Positions 18,600 to 27,876 of a stretch of DNA of 64,000 bases are shown in pieces (the stretch's first letter is position 1; every line of letters begins with the position of its first letter). Source of the stretch: Robiginitalea sp. SC105 (GTDB taxonomy: Bacteria > Bacteroidota > Bacteroidia > Flavobacteriales > Flavobacteriaceae); NCBI RefSeq assembly GCF_014243345.1, contig NZ_JACLZF010000001.1, positions 1,240,001-1,304,000 on the forward strand. The letters run 5' to 3'. The notes under the pieces are model-generated. The model searched no databases. It had not been told where the DNA came from and saw only the letters and a list, made by a program, of their open reading frames with translations. Both the position numbers and the translations under genes were made by a program.

Positions 18600-19235
18600 A
18601 TGAAGAAGAAATTTGTACTTACCGTCCTGTTTATCCTGCCCCTGGTAGTCTATATGTTTTTTGCTTCCGGGGTGACCAATTTCGGGCGTCTCCCCGTCCT
18701 CTCCGGACCGGTCCCGGAACTGGATACCTTTGAAGGGGGGCAGCGCCTGAAGGACAGGATTACGGTGATGGGGTTCCTGGGCGATTCCATCGGGATCCGC
18801 CAGGGCCAGCTATTCAACCTCAACCAGAAGATCTACAAACGCTTTTACGAATTCCGGGATTTCCAGATGCTGATGGTGGCACCCGAGGGGAGCCGGGAAG
18901 AGGTGGAGGCCGTGATGAAGGAACTGGAGACCTTTACCGATACGCGCAACTGGCACTTTGCCTATGGACCCCCGGCGGAGATACAGGCCTATTTTGACCG
19001 GCTCGGAACCGGGCTGTCCCTGGATGCCACCGGCGGGAGCCCCTATGTATTCATCATCGACAAGGACCGGATGCTCAGGGGGCGTAAAAAGGACGAGGAC
19101 ACCGGCATCAAATTCGGGTTTGACGCCACCTCGGTGGCCGACCTGAACAACAAGATGGAGGACGATATGAAAATCATCCTGGCCGAATACCGACTGGCCC
19201 TGAAGAGCAACCAGGCGGGCCGCAACAACGAATAG
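18600..19235 (+). CDS. Membrane-anchored SCO/thioredoxin-like protein lacking cysteines
   Basis: 211-residue protein with one N-terminal membrane anchor (FVLTVLFILPLVVYMFFA) and a periplasmic domain. The order ITVMGFLGDSIG (where SCO proteins have the CxxxC strand), QMLMVAPEGSREE, and SPYVFIIDKDRMLRGR resembles the thioredoxin/SCO fold, but I find no cysteine in the whole protein, so it cannot bind copper or exchange disulfides as SCO1 does. It is encoded 15 bases before a genuine SCO1 gene, suggesting a structural or chaperone role in oxidase assembly. Fold assignment is an inference. ATG 18600 is chosen because upstream in-frame starts fall inside the terminator. Confidence 0.7.
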   Translation: MKKKFVLTVLFILPLVVYMFFASGVTNFGRLPVLSGPVPELDTFEGGQRLKDRITVMGFLGDSIGIRQGQLFNLNQKIYKRFYEFRDFQMLMVAPEGSREEVEAVMKELETFTDTRNWHFAYGPPAEIQAYFDRLGTGLSLDATGGSPYVFIIDKDRMLRGRKKDEDTGIKFGFDATSVADLNNKMEDDMKIILAEYRLALKSNQAGRNNE

Positions 19236-19250
19236 CAACAAAGCAGAACC

Positions 19251-19994
19251 ATGGCCGAGAAACGAAATTACCACTATATCTGGGTCGGTGCCGTAATCCT
19301 GGTATTCGGGGCGATTTTTGTCCCGAAAATCATGGACCGCCTCGGGCAGGGGGAGGTCGTGGAGCGGGACCGCATGAGCTCGGAAGCCGCATCGCCCCCC
19401 CTGGAGTACATCACCTTAAACGGGGAGCGGCGGAAAGTGCCCTCCTTTGCCCTGATCAACCAGGACAGCCTGCTGATTACAGATGCGGATTATCGCGGCA
19501 AGGTCTGGGTGGCGGAATTCTTTTTTACCACCTGCCCGACCATCTGCCCGCTGATGACCCGGAACCTGGTGGAACTGCAGGATGAACTGGCGGGATACGA
19601 GGATTTTGGCGTGGCCTCCTTTACCATCAACCCCCGGCACGATACCCCGGCCGTCCTCAAGGAGTATGCCGAGCAATACGGGATTACCGATATGGACTGG
19701 CACCTGCTCACCGGGAACCGGGACAGCATCTATGAGTTGGCCAATGCCGGGTTCAATATTTTCGCCGCAGAAACGCCGGATGTCCCCGGCGGGTTTGAGC
19801 ACTCGGGCCTTTTTGCCCTGATCGACCGGGAGGGGTACCTCCGTTCGCGAAAGGACCGCTTTGGGAACCCCGTGGTCTACTACCGCGGCACCATCAGCCG
19901 GGAGGATCAGGCCAACCCGGAGGGCGAAACCGAACAAATCAGCCTGTTAAAGGAAGACATTCTTAAATTGCTGGAATCCGAAAATGGAAAATAA
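19251..19994 (+). CDS. SCO1/SenC family copper chaperone
   Basis: Inner-membrane-anchored copper chaperone for the CuA site of cytochrome c oxidase. The 247 residues have one N-terminal helix (about 10-28) and a thioredoxin-like domain with the copper ligands visible: Cys95 and Cys99 in FTTCPTICPLM and His184 in GGFEHSGLFALID. The motif ASFTINPRHDTP is the usual SCO DP(x)DTP loop, here NPRHDTP. It overlaps the DUF420 gene by 11 bases, so the assembly genes form one operon. Confidence 0.94.
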   Translation: MAEKRNYHYIWVGAVILVFGAIFVPKIMDRLGQGEVVERDRMSSEAASPPLEYITLNGERRKVPSFALINQDSLLITDADYRGKVWVAEFFFTTCPTICPLMTRNLVELQDELAGYEDFGVASFTINPRHDTPAVLKEYAEQYGITDMDWHLLTGNRDSIYELANAGFNIFAAETPDVPGGFEHSGLFALIDREGYLRSRKDRFGNPVVYYRGTISREDQANPEGETEQISLLKEDILKLLESENGK

Positions 19995-20520
19995 CATTGC
20001 CCTGAAAGAAGCGCGGTTCAACCGCTGGATCAATATCATTTCTATCGCCATCCCGGTAGTGGTGGCCCTGCTCTTCGGCATCCGCATACCGGATGTGGAG
20101 CCCCTGGGCTTTTTGCCCCCCATCTACGCAAGCATTAACGGACTTACGGCCTTGCTGCTGCTGGCCGCCCTCTGGGCCATCCGCAGCCGCAGGCAGGAAC
20201 TCCACCGCCGGCTGATGACCACCTGTATTGTCCTGTCCCTGCTCTTCCTGGTGATGTACGTCGCCTACCACATGACATCGGACTCCACACCTTATGGTGG
20301 TACGGGCGCCATCCGCTACCTGTATTACACCATCCTGGTCAGCCACATCGTTTTGTCCATCGCAGTCATCCCCCTGGTATTGCGCACCTACACGAAGGCC
20401 TACCTGAAGGACTTCAGGGGGCACCGGAAACTTGCCCGGATCACCTTCCCCATATGGCTCTATGTGGCGGTTACCGGGGTTGTCGTATATTTGATGATTG
20501 CACCCTATTACACCTATTGA
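19984..20520 (+). CDS. DUF420 family membrane protein
   Basis: 178-residue inner-membrane protein with about five helices, matching DUF420 (YozB-like), a family often found next to SCO1 and oxidase genes. Histidines in RRQELHRRLMTT, YVAYHMTSD and VSHIVLSIAVIPLV sit at helix ends and are the conserved positions of the family; heme or copper handling has been suggested from such residues but is not established. The 11-base overlap with the SCO1 gene supports a role in oxidase assembly. Confidence 0.85.
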   Translation: MENNIALKEARFNRWINIISIAIPVVVALLFGIRIPDVEPLGFLPPIYASINGLTALLLLAALWAIRSRRQELHRRLMTTCIVLSLLFLVMYVAYHMTSDSTPYGGTGAIRYLYYTILVSHIVLSIAVIPLVLRTYTKAYLKDFRGHRKLARITFPIWLYVAVTGVVVYLMIAPYYTY

Positions 20521-20523
20521 CCT

Positions 20524-20742
20524 GTGAAGCCAAAACCTATTTACCCCTTCCTTTTACTGGCAGCCCTGCTGCTGCCGGAGGCCGCCGGCGCCCAGTGTGC
20601 CATGTGCCGGGCCGTGCTCGAGAGCAACGGGGATGCCTCCGTGGCCGAGGGGATCAATAACGGGATCGTCTACCTGATGGCGATCCCCTATATCCTGGTG
20701 GGGGCGCTCATCTTTCTGGTTTACCGCAAGGTACGCTCCTGA
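20524..20742 (+). CDS. Small membrane protein with CAMC motif
   Basis: 72-residue protein starting at GTG 20524, three bases after the DUF420 stop. It has a signal-like N-terminus (FLLLAALLLPEAAGA) ending just before QCAMCRAVLE, then a C-terminal membrane helix (GIVYLMAIPYILVGALIFLVY). The periplasmic CxxC right after the signal region and the position at the end of an oxidase-assembly operon suggest metal or thiol chemistry in copper delivery. I do not recognise a named family; the function is inferred from position. Confidence 0.7.
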   Translation: MKPKPIYPFLLLAALLLPEAAGAQCAMCRAVLESNGDASVAEGINNGIVYLMAIPYILVGALIFLVYRKVRS

Positions 20743-20802
20743 AATTTAACATTTTTTCACTCCTTAAGGTGTAACAATTGCATCCTGCCCACGTCTTGTA
20801 TA

Positions 20803-20823
20803 CAAAGCCTTTTGGGTTTTTTC
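20803..20823 (+). terminator. Weak terminator-like hairpin before the ABC export operon
   Basis: AAAGCC (20804-20809) pairs with GGTTTT (20815-20820, one G-U) and ends in a run of six T. The stem is short. It overlaps a ten-base palindrome TTGTATACAA at 20796-20805 that could be an operator. Confidence 0.3.
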
Positions 20824-20845
20824 ATCAATCAAAAGTACCAACCGC

Positions 20846-22090
20846 ATGTTCGATATCGAGCGATGGCAGGAGATCTTCGACACCATCCGGAAAAATAAAC
20901 TCCGCACCTTTCTTACGGGGCTGTCCGTAGCCTCGGGCATCTTTATTCTGGTTATCCTCCTCGGTTTCGGGCAGGGCATGCAAAACGGTATTGCCCACGA
21001 GTTTGAACAGGATGCCTCCACGTCCGTCTGGGTCTGGCCGGGCATGACTTCCATGGAATACAAGGGCATGAACCCGGGCCGCCGGATCCAGCTTCGGAAC
21101 GGGAATTTCGAATACTGGAGCCAGGCCGAAGGGGAACACATCGACCGCCAATCCCCCCGGTTGTTCGTGCAGAACGTATCGGTTACCTACGGGAATGAAG
21201 CCCTGGTATACGGGATCCACGGCGTGGCATCCGGGTTCCAGTTTATCGAGAACGCCAAGATGGCCCAGGGCCGCTTTATCAACCTCTCTGATATGGAGGG
21301 AACCGCCAAGGTGGTGGTGATCGGGGATAAGATCCGCCGGGACGTCTTCGGCCACCTGGACACGCCCATCGGGGAGTATATCGAATTTTCAGGCCTGCCG
21401 TTCAAGATCGTCGGGGTGTACAAGGAGCTCCGGGAACGGGAGGAGGAAACCCTCTATATCCCGCTTTCCACCGCCCAGAAGGTGTTCAACGGGGGCGACC
21501 GGGTCAGCAACCTGGCCTATACGCTACCACCGGCAGAGAACTTCGACCAGGCTGTGGCTGAGGCAGTGGCCTTCAAGGACGAACTCCGCCAGTATCTGCA
21601 ACAGGCACACACGGTTGCCCCGGAAGATACCAGTGCCATCCAGGTGTGGAGCGCCATGGAGGAGGCGAAACGGTATTACAGCCTGACCGGGAACATCAAG
21701 TTCTTCTTCTGGTTCGTGGGGATTTGTACCATTATCGCCGGGGTCGTGGGGGTAAGCAACATCATGCTGATCGTGGTCAAGGAGCGCACCCGCGAAATAG
21801 GAATCCGCAAAGCGCTTGGGGCCAAACCCTGGTCCATTGTCGGGATGATCCTCCACGAGGCCATTTTTGTCACCTCCCTCTCCGGTTTCCTGGGCCTCAT
21901 CCTGAGTATGGGCCTGCTGGAAGTGGTCGGGCCCCATGTGGAGGTGGACTATATCATGAATCCTTCGGTAAACCTTACGGTAGCCCTGTCCACGGTGTTT
22001 GTGCTGATTCTCGCCGGGACCATCGCCGGGTTCTTTCCCGCCTGGCGGGCCGCCAATATCCGGGTTATCAATGCCCTCCGGGATGAGTAA
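20846..22090 (+). CDS. MacB-like ABC transporter permease, type A copy 1
   Basis: 414-residue permease of the MacB/FtsX mechanotransmission family: one N-terminal helix (about 20-42, LTGLSVASGIFILVILLGFG), a large periplasmic MacB_PCD domain, then three C-terminal helices with the signature GVSNIMLIVVKERTREIGIRKALGA. No ATPase domain is fused, unlike E. coli MacB. Its N-terminus (WQEIFDTIRKNKLRTFLTG) closely matches the permease at 25333 (WQEIWHSIKNNKLRTFLTG), so these two are paralogues. It is the first gene of the first A-B-adaptor module. The partner ATPase is encoded at 24639. Confidence 0.92.
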   Translation: MFDIERWQEIFDTIRKNKLRTFLTGLSVASGIFILVILLGFGQGMQNGIAHEFEQDASTSVWVWPGMTSMEYKGMNPGRRIQLRNGNFEYWSQAEGEHIDRQSPRLFVQNVSVTYGNEALVYGIHGVASGFQFIENAKMAQGRFINLSDMEGTAKVVVIGDKIRRDVFGHLDTPIGEYIEFSGLPFKIVGVYKELREREEETLYIPLSTAQKVFNGGDRVSNLAYTLPPAENFDQAVAEAVAFKDELRQYLQQAHTVAPEDTSAIQVWSAMEEAKRYYSLTGNIKFFFWFVGICTIIAGVVGVSNIMLIVVKERTREIGIRKALGAKPWSIVGMILHEAIFVTSLSGFLGLILSMGLLEVVGPHVEVDYIMNPSVNLTVALSTVFVLILAGTIAGFFPAWRAANIRVINALRDE

Positions 22091-22119
22091 CCCCGCTAAA
22101 ACCGTTAAAGAACCGCACC

Positions 22120-23379
22120 ATGTTTAACCGCGATCGTTGGAAGGAAATCCTGGAAGTGCTTACCAGCAACTGGTTCCGCACCGTGCTGACGGCTTTCGGC
22201 GTATTCTGGGGCATCCTGATCCTGATCATCCTGCTGGCCGCCGGCAAAGGGCTGGAAAACGGTATCAAGTCGGATTTCGGGGACATCGCCACCAATACGA
22301 TGTTCATGTGGACCCGCAGGACTACCAAAGCCCACATGGGGCTGCCCAAGGACCGGGAATTCAACTTCAAGACCTCCGACCGGGAACTGCTCGAAAGCCG
22401 GTTCCCCGAATTGCGGTTTATCTCGCCCCGGAACCAGCTGGGGGGCTTCCGCGGTGGCAGCAACGTGATCCGGGGCATCAAGACCGGGGCTTACAACATC
22501 TACGGGGACTATCCGGAAATCATCCGGCAGGACCCCATGGGGATCACGGCAGGCCGGTTCCTCAACCAGAATGACATACGGGAAAAGCGCAAGATCGCCG
22601 TCATCGGCGAAGGGGTGGTCAGCGACCTGTACGAAGCAGGGGAGGATGTGCTGGGGACCTATATCAAAATCCAGGGCGTGAACTTCATGGTGGTGGGCAC
22701 CTACAAGAAGAAATCCAACGACGGGGACGGGGAAGAAGGGCAGAAGCAGATTTTTGTGCCCTTTACCACTTTCTCCCAGGCCTTCAACCGGGCAGACAAC
22801 GTCGGCTGGATGGCAATTACGGCCCAGGACGGGACATCCATCACCTCCCTGAAGGACAGGATCGTCAGCACCCTCAAGGAAAAACACAAGGTACACCCGG
22901 ACGACCAGCGGGCCATCGGGTATTTTGACCTGTACGAACAATACAACCGGGTGGAAAGCCTGTTCGGCGCCATGCGCTTTATCGCCTATTTCGTGGGGAT
23001 CCTGGTGCTGTTGTCAGGGATCATCGGGGTGAGCAATATCATGCTGATCGTGGTCAAGGAGCGCACCAAGGAGATCGGGATCCGGCGGGCCCTGGGCGAA
23101 CAGCCCTGGAGCATCAAGCTGCAGATCCTGATGGAATCCATCTTCCTGACCATTATCTCCGGCATGGCGGGCATCGCTATGGGGGCCCTGTTCATCTACG
23201 GGGTGAATACGCTGCTGGATGCCAACGGCCCGGTGGACATGTTTATGAATCCCAGCGTCAGCCTCGGGGTGGTGATGGGGGCACTGGCCATCCTGACCGC
23301 CTCAGGCCTGCTGGCCGGTTTTATCCCGGCCCAGAGCGCCATCCGGGTAAAACCCATCGATGCGCTGCGAACCGAATGA
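22120..23379 (+). CDS. MacB-like ABC transporter permease, type B copy 1
   Basis: 419-residue permease with the same four-helix MacB layout: helix at about 20-42 (VLTAFGVFWGILILIILLAAG), periplasmic domain, and C-terminal GVSNIMLIVVKERTKEIGIRRALGE. It differs from its upstream neighbour and resembles the permease at 26564 instead; both share ISPR-QLG-FRG, a V-IRG-K motif and GRFLNQNDI in the periplasmic domain. It lies 29 bases after the type A permease, so the two probably form a heterodimer. Confidence 0.92.
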   Translation: MFNRDRWKEILEVLTSNWFRTVLTAFGVFWGILILIILLAAGKGLENGIKSDFGDIATNTMFMWTRRTTKAHMGLPKDREFNFKTSDRELLESRFPELRFISPRNQLGGFRGGSNVIRGIKTGAYNIYGDYPEIIRQDPMGITAGRFLNQNDIREKRKIAVIGEGVVSDLYEAGEDVLGTYIKIQGVNFMVVGTYKKKSNDGDGEEGQKQIFVPFTTFSQAFNRADNVGWMAITAQDGTSITSLKDRIVSTLKEKHKVHPDDQRAIGYFDLYEQYNRVESLFGAMRFIAYFVGILVLLSGIIGVSNIMLIVVKERTKEIGIRRALGEQPWSIKLQILMESIFLTIISGMAGIAMGALFIYGVNTLLDANGPVDMFMNPSVSLGVVMGALAILTASGLLAGFIPAQSAIRVKPIDALRTE

Positions 23380-23433
23380 GTATACTATTGAACAAAAGCA
23401 TTACCTAATAAAACAATCTATAATAAGAGCCAT

Positions 23434-24546
23434 ATGAAAAAGTCAGTAACCGTTGTGATTCTCATTGTAATCGCCCTAACCTTCGGCGGTTCCATGTACT
23501 ATCTCTATAAAAAGAACGCCGAGGACCCGGTGGTCTATGAAACCGAAAAGCCAAGCCGGCAGACCATCATCAAGAAAACGGTCGCCACCGGGAGCATCCT
23601 GCCCCTGGAGGAGGTGCTCATCAAACCGAACATTTCGGGTGTCATCGAGGAAATCTATGTGGAAGGCGGGGATTTCGTGAAATCGGGCGACCTGATCGCC
23701 AAGCTGAAAGTGGTGCCCAACCTGAGTGCCCTGAACGATGCCAAAAACGCCATCGAGGACGCCAAGATCACCCTGGCCGACCAGCGCCGGAATTACGAAC
23801 GCCAGCAATCCCTTTTTGCCAAGGGCGTGATTTCCCAGGCCGATATGGACCGGGCCCAGGTGAGCTACGACCAGGCGAAACAGGGGTATTCGGCCGCCAA
23901 CAAGCGGTTTGACATTGTGAGCACCGGTACCACCAGCGGCCTGAGCAGCGCTGCCAACACCCTGATCCGCGCCACCGTGAGCGGCATGGTGCTGGAGGTC
24001 CCTGTGGAAGTGGGGAACCAGGTAATCGAAGCAAACACCTTCAACGAGGGGACCACCATCGCCGCCATTGCGGATATCGACAAGATGATCTTTGAAGGCA
24101 AGGTGGACGAGTCCGAAGTGGGCAAGATCCACGAGGACCTGCCCCTGGAGATTACCGTTGGCGCCATTGAGGACCGGGTCTTCCCGGCCGTCCTGGACTA
24201 TATCGCCCCCAAGGGCAACGAGGAGAACGGCGCCATACAGTTCGAGATCAAGGGCACGCTTACCAAAAGGGACAGCACCTTTATCCGCGCAGGCCTGAGT
24301 GCCAACGCCTCCATCATCCTGGACCGGGCAGACAGCGTGCTGGCGGTGAAGGAAGCCCTGGTGCAATTCGACCCGGACACCAAGGAACCCTATGTGGAAG
24401 TGGAGACCGGCCAGCAGCAGTTCGAGCGGAGGAACCTGGTGCTCGGAATCTCCGACGGTATCCATGTGGAGGTAAAATCCGGCCTGGACGAGGATGCGTC
24501 CATCAAGGTGTGGAACGCCATCACCCCGCCCCAGACAGGAGCCTGA
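23434..24546 (+). CDS. Periplasmic adaptor (MacA/HlyD family), copy 1
   Basis: 370-residue membrane fusion protein with an N-terminal anchor (VTVVILIVIALTFGGSMYYLY), a lipoyl-like domain (TGSILPLEEVLIKPNISGVI and IRATVSGMVLEVPVEVGNQV), a helical hairpin between about 95 and 160, and beta-barrel and membrane-proximal domains. It links inner-membrane permeases to a TolC channel. Exactly the same length as the adaptor at 27877 and clearly homologous along its whole length (VYETEKPSRQ versus LYETEKPSKQ near the N-terminus). Confidence 0.92.
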   Translation: MKKSVTVVILIVIALTFGGSMYYLYKKNAEDPVVYETEKPSRQTIIKKTVATGSILPLEEVLIKPNISGVIEEIYVEGGDFVKSGDLIAKLKVVPNLSALNDAKNAIEDAKITLADQRRNYERQQSLFAKGVISQADMDRAQVSYDQAKQGYSAANKRFDIVSTGTTSGLSSAANTLIRATVSGMVLEVPVEVGNQVIEANTFNEGTTIAAIADIDKMIFEGKVDESEVGKIHEDLPLEITVGAIEDRVFPAVLDYIAPKGNEENGAIQFEIKGTLTKRDSTFIRAGLSANASIILDRADSVLAVKEALVQFDPDTKEPYVEVETGQQQFERRNLVLGISDGIHVEVKSGLDEDASIKVWNAITPPQTGA

Positions 24547-24638
24547 CGGACTTTCTCAAATTTCTCAGCTGATTGTGTAACAAAACAGCCCGTTTGCGGT
24601 CTAACGGATGTAAGATCGTTTAAAGTCGTATACCAACC

Positions 24639-25343
24639 ATGATTGAAATAAAAGATTTACACAAATCCTACAAGATGGGGAGTAACTCCCTGCATGTTCT
24701 CAAGGGGATCAATTTCAAAGCAGAAGAAGGCGAACTGGTGGCGATCATGGGATCTTCCGGATCCGGAAAATCCACACTCCTCAACATCCTCGGGATGCTG
24801 GATGAGGCCGATACCGGGGAATATATCCTGGACGGCGTCCCTATCAAAAACCTCAGCGAGACCAAGGCGGCCAAATACCGGAACAAGTTCCTCGGTTTTG
24901 TCTTCCAGTCCTTTAACCTGATCAACTACAAATCGGCCCTTGAAAACGTGGCCCTGCCGTTGTATTACCAGAAGGTCGGCCGCAAGGAACGGGAGGCCAA
25001 GGCGATGAAATACCTGGAACAGGTGGGCCTTAAGGAATGGGCGGACCACCTGCCCAACGAACTCTCGGGGGGGCAGAAGCAACGGGTGGCCATCGCACGG
25101 GCCATGGCGGCAGAACCCAAGGTGCTGCTTGCCGACGAGCCGACGGGTGCCCTGGACAGCACCACATCCTATGAGGTCATGGACCTGATACAGCAGATCA
25201 ACGACCTGGGGAACACCATCCTGGTGGTCACCCACGAGGAGGATATCGCCCATATGTGCAAACGGATCATCCACCTGCGGGACGGGGTCATCGTTGAAGA
25301 CAAGAAAATCGAGCAGGTAAGAGCTTCTCAGTATGTTCAATAG
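24639..25343 (+). CDS. ABC transporter ATP-binding protein (MacB/LolD type)
   Basis: 234-residue cytosolic ATPase. Walker [10 protein letters not shown] (38-46), Q-loop Gln90, signature LSGGQ (142-146), Walker B KVLLADE (161-167) and switch His199 are all intact. It belongs to the LolD/MacB/FtsE group that energises mechanotransmission permeases. It is the only ATPase in the 10-kb export locus, placed after the first permease-permease-adaptor module and before the second. Its end overlaps the next permease gene by 11 bases, so it is coupled to module two, while module one has no ATPase of its own. Confidence 0.95.
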   Translation: MIEIKDLHKSYKMGSNSLHVLKGINFKAEEGELVAIMGSSGSGKSTLLNILGMLDEADTGEYILDGVPIKNLSETKAAKYRNKFLGFVFQSFNLINYKSALENVALPLYYQKVGRKEREAKAMKYLEQVGLKEWADHLPNELSGGQKQRVAIARAMAAEPKVLLADEPTGALDSTTSYEVMDLIQQINDLGNTILVVTHEEDIAHMCKRIIHLRDGVIVEDKKIEQVRASQYVQ

Positions 25344-26562
25344 AGACACCTGGCAGGAAATATGGCATAGTATCAAGAACAACAAGCTTCGGACCTTCCT
25401 CACCGGTTTTTCCGTAGCCTGGGGGATTTTTATCCTCGTGCTGCTGCTCGCCTCGGTAAACGGCATGCAGAATGGCTTTTACAAGCAGTTCAACGACGAT
25501 GCGACGAATTCCATCTTTATCTATCCCAATGCGACCTCCAAGCCGTATGGGGGCTTCGAGGCAGGGCGGCGGATACAGTTCAAGAACGACGACCTGGAAT
25601 TCATCAAAGGGAGTTTTGAGGAATCCTACGAATACATCTCCCCCAGGTTCAACCGGTCGGTCACAGCCAAATACAAACAGGAGACCGGCACTTATACCAT
25701 TATCGGCGTAAGCCCCGACCACCAGATGATCGAACGCTCGGTCATCGAAAGCGGGCGCTACCTGAACAAACGGGACCTGAAGGACCGGAACAAGGTACTG
25801 GTCATTGGCCAGCAGGTGCAGAAGGAGCTCTTCAAGGACGATGACCCCATTGGCAAAAGCCTTATTGCAAACGGGCTGGTCTTCCAGGTGATCGGCGTCT
25901 TCTCGGATGACGGGAACGAGCGGGAGGAGAGCAACATCTACGCCCCCTACACGACCATGCAGGGGATCTTCGGGAATACGGACCAGATCAATTCGATCTC
26001 CATGACCTATAACCCGGCCTTTGATTTTACCCGGGCACTCGCCTTTTCGAATACCATGGAAGAGGTGCTCAAAAGACGGCTCGTTATCGACCCGGAGGAC
26101 CAGAGCGCCTTCTTTATCAACAACTACGCGGAAGGGTTCTCCAATATTCAGACCTTCAGCAACTTCCTGACCTTTGTGGCCATAGGCGTCGGGGTGCTTA
26201 TCCTGATAGCCGGTATCGTGGGTATCGGGAACATCCTGATCTTCATCATCAAGGAACGGACCAAGGAAATCGGGATCCGCAAGGCGCTCGGGGCACGGCC
26301 CATCGAGATCGTCAAGCTGATCCTGATGGAATCCATCGTGATCACCACCCTCTCCGGCTTCGGGGGCATGCTCTTCTCCATGGGTATCGTCGCCCTGATC
26401 TCACCCATCGTGGACGCCCCGGCATTCTCCAACCCGAATGTGGACAACACCGTGGTGATCATCTGCACCGTGGTGCTGATCCTGGCAGGGGTCATGGCCG
26501 GATTGATCCCGTCCATCCGGGCCGCCAACGTTAAACCGATAGACGCATTAAGAGCCGATTGA
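25333..26562 (+). CDS. MacB-like ABC transporter permease, type A copy 2
   Basis: 409-residue MacB/FtsX-type permease, paralogue of the one at 20846. Helix about 20-42 (LTGFSVAWGIFILVLLLASV), periplasmic domain, three C-terminal helices with GIGNILIFIIKERTKEIGIRKALGA. It overlaps the ATPase gene by 11 bases and is followed after one base by the type B permease, so ATPase, A and B are translated as a block. Substrate unknown; the family includes macrolide, peptide and lipoprotein exporters. Confidence 0.92.
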   Translation: MFNRDTWQEIWHSIKNNKLRTFLTGFSVAWGIFILVLLLASVNGMQNGFYKQFNDDATNSIFIYPNATSKPYGGFEAGRRIQFKNDDLEFIKGSFEESYEYISPRFNRSVTAKYKQETGTYTIIGVSPDHQMIERSVIESGRYLNKRDLKDRNKVLVIGQQVQKELFKDDDPIGKSLIANGLVFQVIGVFSDDGNEREESNIYAPYTTMQGIFGNTDQINSISMTYNPAFDFTRALAFSNTMEEVLKRRLVIDPEDQSAFFINNYAEGFSNIQTFSNFLTFVAIGVGVLILIAGIVGIGNILIFIIKERTKEIGIRKALGARPIEIVKLILMESIVITTLSGFGGMLFSMGIVALISPIVDAPAFSNPNVDNTVVIICTVVLILAGVMAGLIPSIRAANVKPIDALRAD

Positions 26563-26563
26563 T

Positions 26564-27820
26564 ATGGGATTGTTAGACAGAGACTTGTGGAAAGAGGTAT
26601 TTGCCACCCTGAGCAAGAACATGCTCCGGACCTTCCTGACGACCCTCGGGGTGATCTTCGCGATCGTCATCCTCATCGGCCTGCTCGGGGCGACCAACGG
26701 CATGAAGAACGGCTTTGACAAAATATTTGCAGGAACTGCCACCAACAGTATGTTCCTCTGGGCCCAGCGCACATCCATGCCTTATAAGGGCTTTGAACGG
26801 GGACGTTCCATTGACCTCTCATTGAGCGATGTGGACATGATCATGCGTGAAGTGCCCGAAGTGGATGTCATCTCCCCAAGGATACAGCTCGGGAACTTCC
26901 GGGGGACGGTAACCGTCATCCGCGGTGGAAAATCGAGCGGTTCCAGCGTGTACGGGGACTTCCCCACCATCGACCTGATGTCCAAGAAAAAAATGGTGGA
27001 GGGGCGTTTTTTGAACCAGAACGATATTGAAGGGGCCCGGAAGGTTTGTGTGATCGGGGTCGACGCCTACAAACTGCTCTTTGAAAAAGGGGAAAATGCC
27101 ATTGGCGAAAGCGTTCGCATCAACGGGGTCTATTTTACCGTGGTAGGCATCTTCAAGCGAAACGACAATATCAATTTTGAAGGCGAAAATACCGTCTTTG
27201 TGCCCTTTACCACCTTCCAGACCGCCTTCAACAGCGGGGACGAGGTGGGCTGGATGGCCATCCTGGTGGACGCGGACAAATCGGTGGCCGTGGCCGAACG
27301 CAAAATCAAGGCACTTCTGAAGCGCAAGTACAATATCCACCCGGACGACCCCCGGGCATTCGGGTCCTTCGATTTCTCCCAGATATTCGAAGGGATCAAT
27401 GCCTTTACCATGGTGCTTTCCGGGTTCTCGTTCTTTGTGGGAATTTTCACCCTGCTGGCAGGGGTCATTGCGGTGAGTAACATCCTGCTGATTACCGTCA
27501 AGGAACGGACCAACGAAATCGGCATCCGGCGCGCGCTGGGGGCCACCCCGGCCAACATCAAGCGTCAGATCGTGCTGGAATCCATCGTGCTGACGTTCTT
27601 TGCAGGGCTTATCGGGTTTATCATCTCCATCGGGCTGCTGCATGCCCTGGACATTGCCTTCGGGCAAACCGACGACGCCCCGTTCACCAACCCGACCGTA
27701 AGCCCGCTGCAGGTAATCGTTTCCTTTACGCTGATGGTCACCCTGAGCATCCTGATCGGGATGATCCCCGCCAACCGGGCGGTGAAGATCAAGCCCATCG
27801 ATGCCTTACGCGAAGAATAA
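26564..27820 (+). CDS. MacB-like ABC transporter permease, type B copy 2
   Basis: 418-residue permease, paralogue of the one at 22120. It has an N-terminal helix (LTTLGVIFAIVILIGLLGAT), a MacB-type periplasmic domain with GRFLNQNDIEGARKVCVIG, and the C-terminal signature AVSNILLITVKERTNEIGIRRALGA. Start ATG 26564 lies one base past the stop of the preceding permease. With the type A copy it should form the second heterodimeric permease served by the same ATPase. Confidence 0.92.
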   Translation: MGLLDRDLWKEVFATLSKNMLRTFLTTLGVIFAIVILIGLLGATNGMKNGFDKIFAGTATNSMFLWAQRTSMPYKGFERGRSIDLSLSDVDMIMREVPEVDVISPRIQLGNFRGTVTVIRGGKSSGSSVYGDFPTIDLMSKKKMVEGRFLNQNDIEGARKVCVIGVDAYKLLFEKGENAIGESVRINGVYFTVVGIFKRNDNINFEGENTVFVPFTTFQTAFNSGDEVGWMAILVDADKSVAVAERKIKALLKRKYNIHPDDPRAFGSFDFSQIFEGINAFTMVLSGFSFFVGIFTLLAGVIAVSNILLITVKERTNEIGIRRALGATPANIKRQIVLESIVLTFFAGLIGFIISIGLLHALDIAFGQTDDAPFTNPTVSPLQVIVSFTLMVTLSILIGMIPANRAVKIKPIDALREE

Positions 27821-27876
27821 CATTGAATACCGGAAGAATAAAATTCAAAACAGATAGCTAATTAATTATATCAACC

